From NCBI GenBank assembly GCA_003141555.1, contig PLMN01000009.1, forward strand, positions 65,195 to 129,194: DNA of 64,000 nt, written 5' to 3'. A program made the position numbers and the translations under genes. Below the pieces are notes generated by a model. The model was not told the DNA's origin. It saw only the letters and a list, made by a program, of their open reading frames with translations, and did not search any database. Shown here in pieces: positions 7,483-15,195 of this stretch. Numbering within the stretch: position 1 is the first letter of the stretch; every line of letters starts with the position of its first letter. This DNA is from Candidatus Aminicenantota bacterium. GTDB taxonomy: Bacteria; Acidobacteriota; Aminicenantia; Aminicenantales; UBA4085.

Positions 7483-9377
7483 GGGCGGCCTCCTTGCCTT
7501 CGGCCGGCCTTCGGCGAGGTCCGCCCTCCCGTCCAGCGGAAGAAATTCTTGAACGCGGCGAACATGCCGTGGTCCCGGTACCGGTTTTTATCGCTGAGCT
7601 CCTGGTAGCCGCAGAGCCAGGTCGGAACCGCGACCTCCCGGGACCCGGCCGACCGGCGGAGGAGGACGGCCGCGGCGAGCGCGGCCGCGAGGAGTCCGAG
7701 CACGACGAGCGGCGCGACCGCGGCGTTGAGCCCGGGCCCGAAGAGATCGTGGACCCGGATCCCGAGGAGCGAGACCGAGAGCATGCCGTCGAGCCCGCCG
7801 GGCGTGAACGCCTCGCCGAGGAGGAACCCCCGGGAATTCGCGAGAGCTGAGGAGATCAGGCCGAAGAACAGGAACGGAAAGAGGCCTTGGACTATGCAAA
7901 CCGCGGCCAGGGCAAGCTTGGGAAGAAGCATCAGGACCGGCACCTCGCGGATCTCCTTCTTGACCGTCCACTCCGAGCCCGAGGCCGTGAAGGCCATCCC
8001 GAAGAACTTGACGTAGCAGGCCAGGGTCACGACGCTCGTGAAAAGGGCCGCGATCCCGAACAGGACGAGGAGGACGGACGCGTCGCCGGCAAGGAGCGAG
8101 CTGGTGATGATCGTCCACTTGCTGGCGAAGCCGCTCGACGGCGGCATGCCGGCGATCGAGAGCGAGGCCACGCCGGCCACGGCGGCGCTCACCGGCATGA
8201 GCTTGATCAGCCCCCCGAGGCGGTTAAGGTCCTTGGTGCCGGTGGCATAGAGCAGGCTTCCGCCGGTGAGGAATAGGAGCCCCTTGAAAGCGGCATGGTT
8301 GAGCACGTGGAACAGGGCGCCGAGGATGGCCACGGCGGCCAGGCTCCGGACCGCCGGGACGCCGGAGCCCGAGAGGAGCAGGGCCGCGCCCATCCCTAGG
8401 ACGATGTAGCCGATCTGGCCGATCGAGCTGAAGGCCAGGAGGCGCTTGGCGTCGCTCTGCTTCACGGACTGGATCGTGCCGATGAAAAGCGTCGCCGCGC
8501 CGACGGCGGCCAGGACGAGGCCCCAGAGGGCGGCGTCGAAGCCGTTCCCGCCCGGCGGGAGCATGAAGAAGAACACCCGGAGGAGGCCGAAGATCCCGGT
8601 CTTGAGCATGACGCCCGAGAGCAAGGCGCTAACGGGCGAAGGCGCCACGGAATGGGCATCCGGCAACCAGAGCTGGCCGAGGGGAAAGACGCCCGCCTTC
8701 AAGCCGAAACCGACGAGGAGCAGACCATAGACGGCAAACAGCGGGCCGGCGCCCGCCCCGGCCAGCTTGCCGCCCAAGGTGTGGAGCGAGTCGCCGATCG
8801 ATCCGCCCGCGACGAGGCCTCCGCCGACGACGAGGAGCCAGGCCAGCTCCATGAGGGCGAGGTACTTGGCCGCGGCGCGGACGTTCTCCGGCTTCCGCCG
8901 CTCGAAGCGGATGAGGACGAACGAGGAGAGGGTCATCAGCTGCCAGGCGAGGGTGAAGCCGAGCGAGAGGTCGTCGACAGTGACAAGGGCCGCCATCCCC
9001 AGGATGAAGACGGGGAAGGCGGCCGTGAACCGGCCCAGGCCGTAGTCCGGATAGTGGTCCATGTAGCGGATGGCGTAGAGGGCGCTCAGCGCCGAAAGCA
9101 CGGCGATGACCGCCAGGAACAGGCCGCTCAGGCCGTCGATCAGGATCGGGACGGCGATCGGCCCGAGGCGGAGGAATTCCGCTTCGTCCATGCCCCCGCC
9201 GAGGGCGGCCTTGAGCCCGGCCCAGGCGAGCAGAACGCAGGCCGCGGCGACGAAAGCGAAGTGGACAATGCCGGCCGCCCGCCGGCGGGCGGCGAAGAGC
9301 GGGGTCACGACCGCCGCGGCGGCCAGGGCCGCCAGGGCCGCGAAAACGGGAATGACCAGGTCGGGACGGGTGAACAT
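7479..9377 (-). CDS. Proton-translocating antiporter-like subunit (HyfB/NuoL/MrpD family)
   Basis: I start this 632-residue protein at the ATG at 9377 (MFTRPDLV); the open frame further upstream is noise inside the HydG-like gene. It has about 14-16 hydrophobic segments. The core motifs of Mrp/NuoL/M/N antiporter subunits are visible: the Lys-bearing segment LKAGVFPLGQLWLPDAHS, the LLAFSSIGQIGYI segment and the HVLNHAAFKGLLFL segment. It should couple hydrogenase electron flow to H+ or Na+ movement. Only one such subunit is encoded, a simpler layout than Hyf. Its start shares one base with the stop of the upstream HydG-like gene (TGATG). Confidence 0.9.
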   Translation of the reverse strand: MFTRPDLVIPVFAALAALAAAAVVTPLFAARRRAAGIVHFAFVAAACVLLAWAGLKAALGGGMDEAEFLRLGPIAVPILIDGLSGLFLAVIAVLSALSALYAIRYMDHYPDYGLGRFTAAFPVFILGMAALVTVDDLSLGFTLAWQLMTLSSFVLIRFERRKPENVRAAAKYLALMELAWLLVVGGGLVAGGSIGDSLHTLGGKLAGAGAGPLFAVYGLLLVGFGLKAGVFPLGQLWLPDAHSVAPSPVSALLSGVMLKTGIFGLLRVFFFMLPPGGNGFDAALWGLVLAAVGAATLFIGTIQSVKQSDAKRLLAFSSIGQIGYIVLGMGAALLLSGSGVPAVRSLAAVAILGALFHVLNHAAFKGLLFLTGGSLLYATGTKDLNRLGGLIKLMPVSAAVAGVASLSIAGMPPSSGFASKWTIITSSLLAGDASVLLVLFGIAALFTSVVTLACYVKFFGMAFTASGSEWTVKKEIREVPVLMLLPKLALAAVCIVQGLFPFLFFGLISSALANSRGFLLGEAFTPGGLDGMLSVSLLGIRVHDLFGPGLNAAVAPLVVLGLLAAALAAAVLLRRSAGSREVAVPTWLCGYQELSDKNRYRDHGMFAAFKNFFRWTGGRTSPKAGRRQGGRP

Positions 9378-10219
9378 CAGATCTGCTCCCCCAGCGTCTT
9401 GAGCTGCTTGTAGGTGTAAACGGGCCCGTCCGTGCAGACGAGCGTCCGGCCGATGGCGCAGTGCTGGCACTTGCCGATCCCGCACTTCATGTGGCGCTCG
9501 AGGGTGGAGAAGATGAACTCGTCCTTGAGCCCCCGACCGGTCAGCTCCTTGATGTTGGCGTTGAACATGATCGGCGGCCCGCAGACGAAGGCGACCGTGT
9601 TCTCCACGGGGACCTTGGCCTTTTCGATCAGGGTATGGACGAACCCCACCTCCCCCGCCCAGCCGGGCTCGGCCCGGTCGATGGTCAGGAAGGCTTCGAA
9701 GCCCTCGGTCTTCCTCCAATCCTCGATCTGAGAGAGGTACATCAGGTCGCGTGAGGAGCGGGCGCCGTAGAGGAGGATGATCCGGCCGAAGTCCGCCCGG
9801 TGCTGAAGGGCGTGGACGAGCGTCGAGCGGAGCGGGATGAGGCCGATACCCCCGGCGATGACGACCATGTTCCGGCCCTTGATCGCATCGAAGGGGAAGC
9901 CGTTGCCGAACGGCCCCCGGATCCCGATCTTGTCGCCGGGCCGGAGGGCGTGCAGCCCGTCGGTCACCTTCCCCACCCGGCGGACCGAGAGGTGGCGGCG
10001 GTCATTCTCGGGGCTGAAGGGCAGCGAGACGGCGAATTCGCCCGCGCCGAAAACGGTGCACATGATGAACTGTCCGGAGCGGGCGCGGAACGAGCGCTCG
10101 AGCTCCGGGTGGTCGAAGGAGAAATAGAACGTCCGGACTTCCTCGATCTCGTCTTTGATCTCGGTGATCTCGGCGACGGCCGGGACGGTGACAATGGCGT
10201 TCAGAGGGGATTCGGCCAT
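9377..10219 (-). CDS. FAD/NAD(P)-binding electron-transfer subunit (sulfhydrogenase gamma / HydG-like)
   Basis: The 280-residue protein belongs to the ferredoxin-NADP reductase superfamily group that includes PyrK and the gamma subunit of archaeal sulfhydrogenase. A FAD-binding barrel (about 15-105), the GDKIGIRGPFGNGFP segment, an NAD(P)-binding domain starting at VVIAGGIGLIP, and a C-terminal [2Fe-2S] site (CGIGKCQHC and the later Cys in TLVCTDG) are visible. It should exchange electrons between NAD(P)H and the iron-sulfur chain of the HydB-like partner. Here it is embedded in a membrane-hydrogenase operon rather than in a soluble hydrogenase operon. Confidence 0.9.
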   Translation of the reverse strand: MAESPLNAIVTVPAVAEITEIKDEIEEVRTFYFSFDHPELERSFRARSGQFIMCTVFGAGEFAVSLPFSPENDRRHLSVRRVGKVTDGLHALRPGDKIGIRGPFGNGFPFDAIKGRNMVVIAGGIGLIPLRSTLVHALQHRADFGRIILLYGARSSRDLMYLSQIEDWRKTEGFEAFLTIDRAEPGWAGEVGFVHTLIEKAKVPVENTVAFVCGPPIMFNANIKELTGRGLKDEFIFSTLERHMKCGIGKCQHCAIGRTLVCTDGPVYTYKQLKTLGEQI

Positions 10220-10222
10220 GGC

Positions 10223-11281
10223 TTACCTGCCTGTCGTCTCCCTCCGGATGTACTGGACCACGTTGGGCAGGCCGATGTCGCCCGGGCAGACCCGGGCGCA
10301 ACGGCCGCAGCCTACGCATCCCGGCCGGAGGTATTTTTTCGATTGGGAATAGGAGAGCTTGCAGAAGAAGCGTTTGTTGCGCCGGTCCTCGATGGGCCGG
10401 CGCGGGTTGTGCTCGCCCGCCATCCGGGAATAGCCTTCGAACGAGCAGGAGTCCCAGGTCCTGATGCGCCCGGTCGGGCCTTCGGCGGGGGTGACGTCCT
10501 CGATATTGAAGCAGGAGCACGTCGGGCAGACGTAGGAGCAGGCGCCGCACTCGAAGCACTGGTGGCCGATGTATTCCCAGGTTTCGTTCTTGACGAAGCC
10601 CGTGGTCAGACGGTTGACGGCCCGGGAGATCCAGGCCTTGTTTTCCCGGGCGGCAGGGTCGAAGCTCGCGATCGAGGCGTTCACGGCCGCGTCCCGCCTC
10701 CCGGCGGCGTCGGCCCCGGCAGGCGCCAGGCCGAGCCGAGCGGCGAGGGCGGCGCCCTTCTCGCTCCCGGATTCGACGAGGTAGTGGTCCCCGAGGTCGG
10801 TAAGGTTGAGGTCATAGCCTTCGACGGCGTAGGGACCGCTGTCCGTGCAGACGCAGAAGCACTGGGGGAACGGGCCGAGGCAGGTATTGGCCACGATGAA
10901 TGTCCGGCGCCGGTGATCGCGGTAGACCTCGTCCACGAACTCCTGCCCGAGGTAGAACCGGTCGAGGCAGGCGAGGCCGGTGAGGTCGCAGGAGCGGACG
11001 CCGATCAGGGCCTTGGGCCGGACGAGGTCGGTCCGGGCGATGTCGACCTTCTTGGAGTCCCGGTCGTAGGCATAGTGAAGGATCTCCTCGAAATGGGGAA
11101 AGACCGCGGCTTTGGGCGGGATGTACGGGATGGGCGCGTCGAGGCGCAGGGCGGCCGGATCGGCGAGCTTCTCGAACAGGGCGTCTCCCGAAACCTCGTG
11201 GAGGATCGGGCCGTAAAGCTCGTGCTGCTCGCCGAGGGCTTCGACGAGCCGGGGAAGTCCGGACTTGGGAAGGATATGCAT
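10223..11281 (-). CDS. 4Fe-4S electron-transfer subunit (sulfhydrogenase beta / HydB-like)
   Basis: The 352-residue protein has the N-terminal domain of the HydB/AsrA family (segments IGVRSCDLTGLACLDRFYLG and CVCTDSGPYA) and two C-terminal cluster motifs, CFECGACSYVCPTCSCF and CVGCGRCARVCPGDIG. In archaeal sulfhydrogenase this subunit links the flavoprotein gamma subunit to the hydrogenase dimer. It lies 3 bp before the HydG-like gene and 2 bp after the molybdopterin gene, so the three proteins are probably made in equal amounts and form an input module on the hydrogenase. Confidence 0.88.
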   Translation of the reverse strand: MHILPKSGLPRLVEALGEQHELYGPILHEVSGDALFEKLADPAALRLDAPIPYIPPKAAVFPHFEEILHYAYDRDSKKVDIARTDLVRPKALIGVRSCDLTGLACLDRFYLGQEFVDEVYRDHRRRTFIVANTCLGPFPQCFCVCTDSGPYAVEGYDLNLTDLGDHYLVESGSEKGAALAARLGLAPAGADAAGRRDAAVNASIASFDPAARENKAWISRAVNRLTTGFVKNETWEYIGHQCFECGACSYVCPTCSCFNIEDVTPAEGPTGRIRTWDSCSFEGYSRMAGEHNPRRPIEDRRNKRFFCKLSYSQSKKYLRPGCVGCGRCARVCPGDIGLPNVVQYIRRETTGR

Positions 11282-11283
11282 GG

Positions 11284-13290
11284 CTAGACCTTCTCGATCC
11301 TGACGGGGATGGCCGCGTCCTCGCCGCGCTCGATATCGACGGCGTGCGGCTTGAGGAACCCGGGGATCATGGCCCCGATGAAATAGGGCGCGTAGGCCAT
11401 GCCGGGGCGGACGTCGTCGGTCACGCGGGCCGCCACGGTCATGGAACCTTTCGCCGAGACGATCCGCGCCGGCCGCTTGTCGCGCAGGCCGAGGCGGGCG
11501 GCATCATCGGGATGGATTTCAACGAGACCCTGGGGATAGAGCAGCAATAAAGCGTTATACTCCCGGCGGGGGATGAACGTCTTCCTCATGATATTGTTCT
11601 GGTGCCAGTAATACGTCGAGGTACCCGCGACGAGGGCCATCGGGAAATCGTCGGAGAGGCCGGGCCGTCCGGATTCCGCGGCGAAGGGAACAAAGGTCAT
11701 CCGGCCGGCGTCCTCGGCCAGGAGGCGGGGCGTCCCCTGGGGGCGGGCGGCGTCGCAGGGCCATTGCAGCCCCCCGAAATTCCGGTCGAGCTTGTCGTAG
11801 GTGACGGCGCTATAAGACGGAACGGTCCGGGCGATGTCGGCGAAGACTTCGGAGGCCGCCCGGTAGCCCCAGTCCTGGCCGCGCTTCGCGGCGAGGTCGG
11901 CGAAGACGCGCCAGGCCGGGCGGGCTTCGGCCAGCGGCTCGGTCTTGCGCCGGTTGAGCTGGATGCGGCGCTCGGCGCTGGTGTACGTGCCGTCGCCCTC
12001 CCCGTATGACGTCGTGGGCAGGACGGCGTGGGCCAGTCCGGCGAACGGGTTGGCGTAGGCCCCAAGATACACGACGTAGTCCAGGTTCCGGACGGCGTCC
12101 GCCTCGAGATTGATCTCGTCGTCGTGGTCGACGACGACGAGCGCCTTCAAGCCCGAGCCCTCGTCGCGGAGGAGGTCGTCGATCCGGCGGCCGGGCCGGG
12201 CGTCGAGACCCGACTTCCATGCGGCCCCGAGCTCGGCCGCCGCCCCCTCGTCGGGGAGGCGCCGGGCGCCGGGAAGCATGTCGGGCACCGCGCCCATGTC
12301 GCTCGCCCCGAGCATATTGCTGATCCCGGTCACGGGATTGACGCCGCATCCCTCGCGGCCGATCTTGCCCGCGGCCAGGAAGAGGTCAAAGAGCAATGCC
12401 GCGGTGTCGCGGTCGGGACCGGCCACGCCCGCGGCGGTGAAGGCCAAGGCCCGCCGCGCGGCGGCCAGGCGCCGGGTGGCATCCCGGAGGCTTTCGAGAG
12501 AGAGGCCGGTTTGGGCTTCGACGGCCGCGAGGTCGAAGCCGGCGAGCGACATCCGAAAAGCGTCGAAGCCCCGCCCGTAGCGGGCGATGAAATCCGCGTC
12601 CTGGCGGTTCTCGTCGATCAGGATCCTGGCCATGGCCTTGAGGACCGTCGCCAGAGAGCCCGGCTTGGGCCGGAGATGGGTTGTCGCGAGCCGGGCCATC
12701 TGGGTCGTCCGGCTGCTCAGGACGAGGACGTGCGTTCCGCCTCTCGCCGCGAAATGGATCTCGCTGGCGATGATGGGATTCTGTTTGGAGAGATCGGTCC
12801 CGACCACCAGGATGAAGTCGGCCGGACGGATGTCGGCCAGGGCGCCCGTCATGGCCGGCCAACCTGCCCCGTCGAGGAGGACGCGGGCGGAGGCTTGATG
12901 GCCGGCGTCGGATAGGAGGCCGATGTTGGGACAGCGGAAGACGGCGCGGGCCAGACGGACGAGGGCGTATGTGTCTTCGTTCGAAGCGCGCGGCGAAGCC
13001 CAGAACCCGATCTGATCCCCGATATAGTCCGCCAGCCGGCCGGCGACCGAAGCCAGGGCTTCGTCCCAGCCGACCTCGCGAGTCCGTCCGGCCTCCCGGA
13101 GGAGGGGCCGGGCGATCCGGTCCCCGTTCGTCAGCAGCTCATGGATGTGCCAGCCGCGGACGCAGAGGCGCCCCTTGCCGACGGGATGCTCGGGGGAGGG
13201 AAAGACGCCGCGGACGGCCCCTCCCTCGACCTTCAGGAGATGGCCGCAGCCCGTTCCGCAATAATTGCACACGCCCGGATGATTACTCAT
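11284..13290 (-). CDS. Formate dehydrogenase alpha-like molybdopterin protein lacking the Cys/Sec ligand
   Basis: I choose the ATG at 13290 (MSNHPG), with GAGGAG about 7 bp upstream, over the TTG two codons earlier; this gives 668 residues. An N-terminal [4Fe-4S] motif (Cys8, 11, 15, 43) precedes a molybdopterin oxidoreductase core and a dinucleotide-binding C-terminal domain. The segments SPRASNED and SNMLGASDMGAVPDMLPG place it in the FdhA family. Where active formate dehydrogenases have Cys or Sec followed by His, this protein has Gly130-His131 (codon GGC at 12901-12903). The usual Arg of the NP(L/V)RGQNN motif is Thr321. The shortened FdhA lacks the extra N-terminal ferredoxin domains. 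It heads the hydrogenase operon. It probably does not oxidise formate; another substrate or a pure electron-transfer role is possible. Confidence 0.85.
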   Translation of the reverse strand: MSNHPGVCNYCGTGCGHLLKVEGGAVRGVFPSPEHPVGKGRLCVRGWHIHELLTNGDRIARPLLREAGRTREVGWDEALASVAGRLADYIGDQIGFWASPRASNEDTYALVRLARAVFRCPNIGLLSDAGHQASARVLLDGAGWPAMTGALADIRPADFILVVGTDLSKQNPIIASEIHFAARGGTHVLVLSSRTTQMARLATTHLRPKPGSLATVLKAMARILIDENRQDADFIARYGRGFDAFRMSLAGFDLAAVEAQTGLSLESLRDATRRLAAARRALAFTAAGVAGPDRDTAALLFDLFLAAGKIGREGCGVNPVTGISNMLGASDMGAVPDMLPGARRLPDEGAAAELGAAWKSGLDARPGRRIDDLLRDEGSGLKALVVVDHDDEINLEADAVRNLDYVVYLGAYANPFAGLAHAVLPTTSYGEGDGTYTSAERRIQLNRRKTEPLAEARPAWRVFADLAAKRGQDWGYRAASEVFADIARTVPSYSAVTYDKLDRNFGGLQWPCDAARPQGTPRLLAEDAGRMTFVPFAAESGRPGLSDDFPMALVAGTSTYYWHQNNIMRKTFIPRREYNALLLLYPQGLVEIHPDDAARLGLRDKRPARIVSAKGSMTVAARVTDDVRPGMAYAPYFIGAMIPGFLKPHAVDIERGEDAAIPVRIEKV

Positions 13291-13410
13291 GCCCAAGCTC
13301 CTCGGCTCCCGAGGCCGCGGAAATCGGAAGCCCCGTCTCCGGGGATTTGCCCGGCCGGCGGGAGTCCGATCTCTCAGACGATAAAAAAACCGCCTTTGAA
13401 ATTAATATTA

Positions 13411-13439
13411 CAAAAAAAGGGCTTCGGTGGGGCGCCCTT
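13411..13439 (-). terminator. Terminator-like hairpin in the leader of the hydrogenase operon
   Basis: On the minus strand a 6-bp stem AAGGGC/GCCCTT (13417-13422 with 13434-13439) is followed directly by seven T residues. It lies between the candidate promoter and the first gene of the operon, about 120 bp before the start codon. It could be an attenuator, the end of a short leader RNA, or an insulating terminator. The 11-nt loop makes it only moderately strong. Confidence 0.45.
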
Positions 13440-13461
13440 GTGAGAACCCCCCGCCCTTCGG

Positions 13462-13476
13462 CGTTTATGATAAACG
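13462..13476. promoter_or_regulatory. Perfect palindrome, candidate operator of the hydrogenase operon
   Basis: CGTTTAT-G-ATAAACG is a perfect 7-bp inverted repeat with a 1-bp centre. On the minus strand it begins two bases downstream of the candidate -10 hexamer, across the expected transcription start, a classic place for a repressor. It does not match the FNR, Rex or ModE consensus sequences I know. Confidence 0.5.
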
Positions 13477-13478
13477 AT

Positions 13479-13507
13479 AATTTAGCATGAAGCGCCGGCT
13501 TTGTAAA
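13479..13507 (-). promoter_or_regulatory. Candidate sigma-70 promoter of the fdhA-like/hydrogenase operon
   Basis: TTTACA (13502-13507) and TAAATT (13479-13484) are separated by 17 bp on the minus strand. This is the AT-rich stretch of the 13291-13571 gap. Transcription from here would give a leader of about 180 nt before the ATG at 13290. Confidence 0.5.
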
Positions 13508-13545
13508 TATCCCCTGCGCCGTTAAGAAAGAGCCGGGAGAATTCC

Positions 13546-13572
13546 AAAAAAGCCGGATCCCGGCTCCGGCTT
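13546..13572 (-). terminator. Intrinsic terminator after the 13572-14060 gene
   Basis: On the minus strand the stem AAGCCGG/CCGGCTT (13550-13556 with 13566-13572), with a 9-nt loop, runs into six T residues. The first stem base overlaps the stop codon of the upstream gene. It separates the response-regulator pair from the hydrogenase operon promoter. Confidence 0.75.
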
Positions 13573-14060
13573 CAAGGCGCGCCGATCTTCAGGGTGACGA
13601 CGTAGAGGATGTTGTAGAGGTTGCTGATGCCGCCGATGAAGCGCTCCCGGATCATGCCCTTGGGAATTTCCTCGATCGTCCTCTTCATGGCGTCCAGCGC
13701 GGCCCGGACCCCCTCCGCCTCGCGCCGCAGGCCGGCGGCGTCCTCTCCGGCGCGGCGGCCTTCGATCCGCGATCCGACCTGGGAGACGTCCTGGAAGACG
13801 GCCCGGTAAAAGAGGCGGGACGCGGGGGACAGGTCCTTGACGACTTTTTCGATGATGCAGATCCGGACCAGGGCATAGCCGACGAGGACGCCGGCCGTGT
13901 CGCGGCCGACGCTCCGCTCGGGATGGCGCTCGAAGTAGGCCTCGCCCAAGGCGATCATGTCGGGCGCGGCGAAATCGAATTCGCCCGCGAGGGCGGTCAC
14001 GGCCGCCCGGAAGGACGCCAGGTCCTTTTCCCGGCGGAAGATCTCGGCGGGGCTGGCCAT
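13572..14060 (-). CDS. Hypothetical soluble protein, 162 residues
   Basis: I do not recognise this family. The protein is soluble, mostly helical by composition, and has a charged stretch about 95-135 (GRRAGEDAAGLRREAEGVR) that may form a coiled coil. It has no signal peptide, no Cys motif and no membrane segment apart from a mildly hydrophobic C-terminal end. It lies 19 bp after a single-domain response regulator, ends in an intrinsic terminator and so forms a two-gene unit. A role as target or partner of that regulator is inferred from position only. Confidence 0.7.
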   Translation of the reverse strand: MASPAEIFRREKDLASFRAAVTALAGEFDFAAPDMIALGEAYFERHPERSVGRDTAGVLVGYALVRICIIEKVVKDLSPASRLFYRAVFQDVSQVGSRIEGRRAGEDAAGLRREAEGVRAALDAMKRTIEEIPKGMIRERFIGGISNLYNILYVVTLKIGAP

Positions 14061-14079
14061 CGCGGGGCGGGGCGACGCC

Positions 14080-14451
14080 CTAGGCTTTCAGGCGGCGGAG
14101 CGAGGACAGGAGCATGTCGAAATCGACCGGCTTCTGAAACACGCCGTTGAAGCCCAGGCCGCTCAGGTCGAGAGCCCCGGCCGTGGCGTCACCGATCGTG
14201 CTCAAGAGGAAAATGGGGACGTCGGCCCGTTTGCCTCTCATGACCTTCGCCACCCGGATCCCGGAATCGACGTCCTCCATCATCATGTCGCACAGGACGG
14301 CGTCGGGCTTGACCCGGCCGAAGGCCTCGAGGCCCTCCATACCGCTCAACGCGGTCTCGGCCGCGAAGCCATTCGCTTCGAGGACGGCCTTCACGGATTC
14401 GCAGATGGCCGGATCATCGTCGATGACCAGGATCTTCTTCTTGTCGGACAT
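14080..14451 (-). CDS. Single-domain response regulator (CheY-like)
   Basis: The 123-residue protein is a lone receiver domain with the acidic cluster VIDDDPA, phosphoacceptor Asp55 in AVLCDMMMED and the conserved Lys in GVFQKPVDF. It resembles the receiver at 3380-3784 in having MM after the phosphorylation site, so the two may be paralogues. No kinase lies beside it; the nearest are the three signalling genes at the far end of the hydrogenase operon. A well-placed GGAGGG precedes the ATG by about 4 bp. Confidence 0.88.
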   Translation of the reverse strand: MSDKKKILVIDDDPAICESVKAVLEANGFAAETALSGMEGLEAFGRVKPDAVLCDMMMEDVDSGIRVAKVMRGKRADVPIFLLSTIGDATAGALDLSGLGFNGVFQKPVDFDMLLSSLRRLKA

Positions 14452-14480
14452 GGTACCCTCCGCTCCGTTTTCGAAGGGGC

Positions 14481-14510
14481 ATTATACACCACGCTGCGCG
14501 CGCCCGACAA
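14481..14510 (-). promoter_or_regulatory. Candidate promoter of the 14451-13572 unit
   Basis: On the minus strand TTGTCG (14505-14510) and a consensus TATAAT (14481-14486) are 18 bp apart, with the -10 about 30 bp before the ATG. Confidence 0.5.
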
Positions 14511-14512
14511 AT

Positions 14513-14523
14513 TATACTATACT
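14513..14523 (+). promoter_or_regulatory. Candidate -10 region for mobA
   Basis: Two overlapping TATACT hexamers (14513-14518 and 14518-14523) lie about 25-30 bp before the mobA start. No good -35 is seen at the right distance. The divergent promoter of the response regulator overlaps this region. Confidence 0.35.
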
Positions 14524-14546
14524 GATCCGGGAGGTCGGAATCGGAC

Positions 14547-15146
14547 ATGCGGGAACGAAAGCCGGGAATGCGGCCGGCGGCGAGCGCCATCGTCCTGGCC
14601 GGCGGCGACAGCCGGCGGATGGGACGGGACAAGGCGCTGCTCCCGGTCCGGGGCAGGCCCCTGATCGCCCTGATCATGGACCGCCTGGCCGGACGCTTCG
14701 ACGACATCCTGATCAGCGCCGGGCCAGGCGACGATCGCCGTTTCCCCGGCCGGACCGTCGTCGTTGACGCCGCGCCGGGCCAGGGACCGCTGATGGGGAT
14801 CGCCACGGCCCTGCCCCGGATCCGGCACGACCTGGCCTTCATCATCGCCTGCGACATCCCCCACATCGACCTGGACTTTGTCGAGCGCCTGATCGAGCGG
14901 GCCGGAGGATGCGATCTCGCCCTCCCCGACCGCGGCGGCGGGCGATACGAGCCCCTGTTCGCCGTCTACCGCAAGGCCGTCGCCGGGCCCGCGCGCGACA
15001 TTCTGGCGGCCGGCGGACGGAGCATCCTGGAGCTCCTCGACCGGGTGCGGCTGGGGCTCGTGGCCGTCCCGCAGAATGTGCGGATCGGAAACATCAACAC
15101 GGAGTCGGATTACCGGAGATTCCTGGGTGACCCTTCTTCCCTTTGA
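14547..15146 (+). CDS. mobA: Molybdenum cofactor guanylyltransferase MobA
   Basis: The 199-residue protein should transfer GMP from GTP to molybdopterin cofactor to make the guanine dinucleotide form used by DMSO-reductase-family enzymes. The nucleotide-binding signature LAGGDSRRMGRDKALLPV (about 18-35), the GQGPLMGIATAL segment, the metal-binding Asp in IIACDIPHID and the RYEPLFAVY segment are all present. It is divergent from the response-regulator pair and lies about 1.3 kb from the FdhA-like gene. The Mo hydroxylase at 16859-19559 is also nearby, but such enzymes usually take the cytosine form of the cofactor. GGGAGG lies about 10 bp before the ATG. Confidence 0.92.
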   Translation: MRERKPGMRPAASAIVLAGGDSRRMGRDKALLPVRGRPLIALIMDRLAGRFDDILISAGPGDDRRFPGRTVVVDAAPGQGPLMGIATALPRIRHDLAFIIACDIPHIDLDFVERLIERAGGCDLALPDRGGGRYEPLFAVYRKAVAGPARDILAAGGRSILELLDRVRLGLVAVPQNVRIGNINTESDYRRFLGDPSSL

Positions 15147-15171
15147 TTTCGGACGGCCGTCGGGATAGAAT
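15143..15171 (+). promoter_or_regulatory. Candidate promoter of the acyl-CoA synthetase gene
   Basis: TTGATT (15143-15148) and TAGAAT (15166-15171) are 17 bp apart. The -35 overlaps the end of mobA, which suggests that the synthetase is at least partly expressed on its own. Confidence 0.5.
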
Positions 15172-15195
15172 GCCTAATCCCCCCTACGGGGACAG

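Noticed and set aside
12901-12903. Possible selenocysteine (UGA) codon at the active site of the FdhA-like protein
   Set aside because: The codon is GGC (Gly) on the coding strand, and no UGA interrupts the gene.
13291-13471. Molybdenum cofactor riboswitch in the leader of the FdhA-like gene
   Set aside because: The place is right, but I could not recognise the conserved Moco RNA core by eye; only a simple hairpin is claimed.
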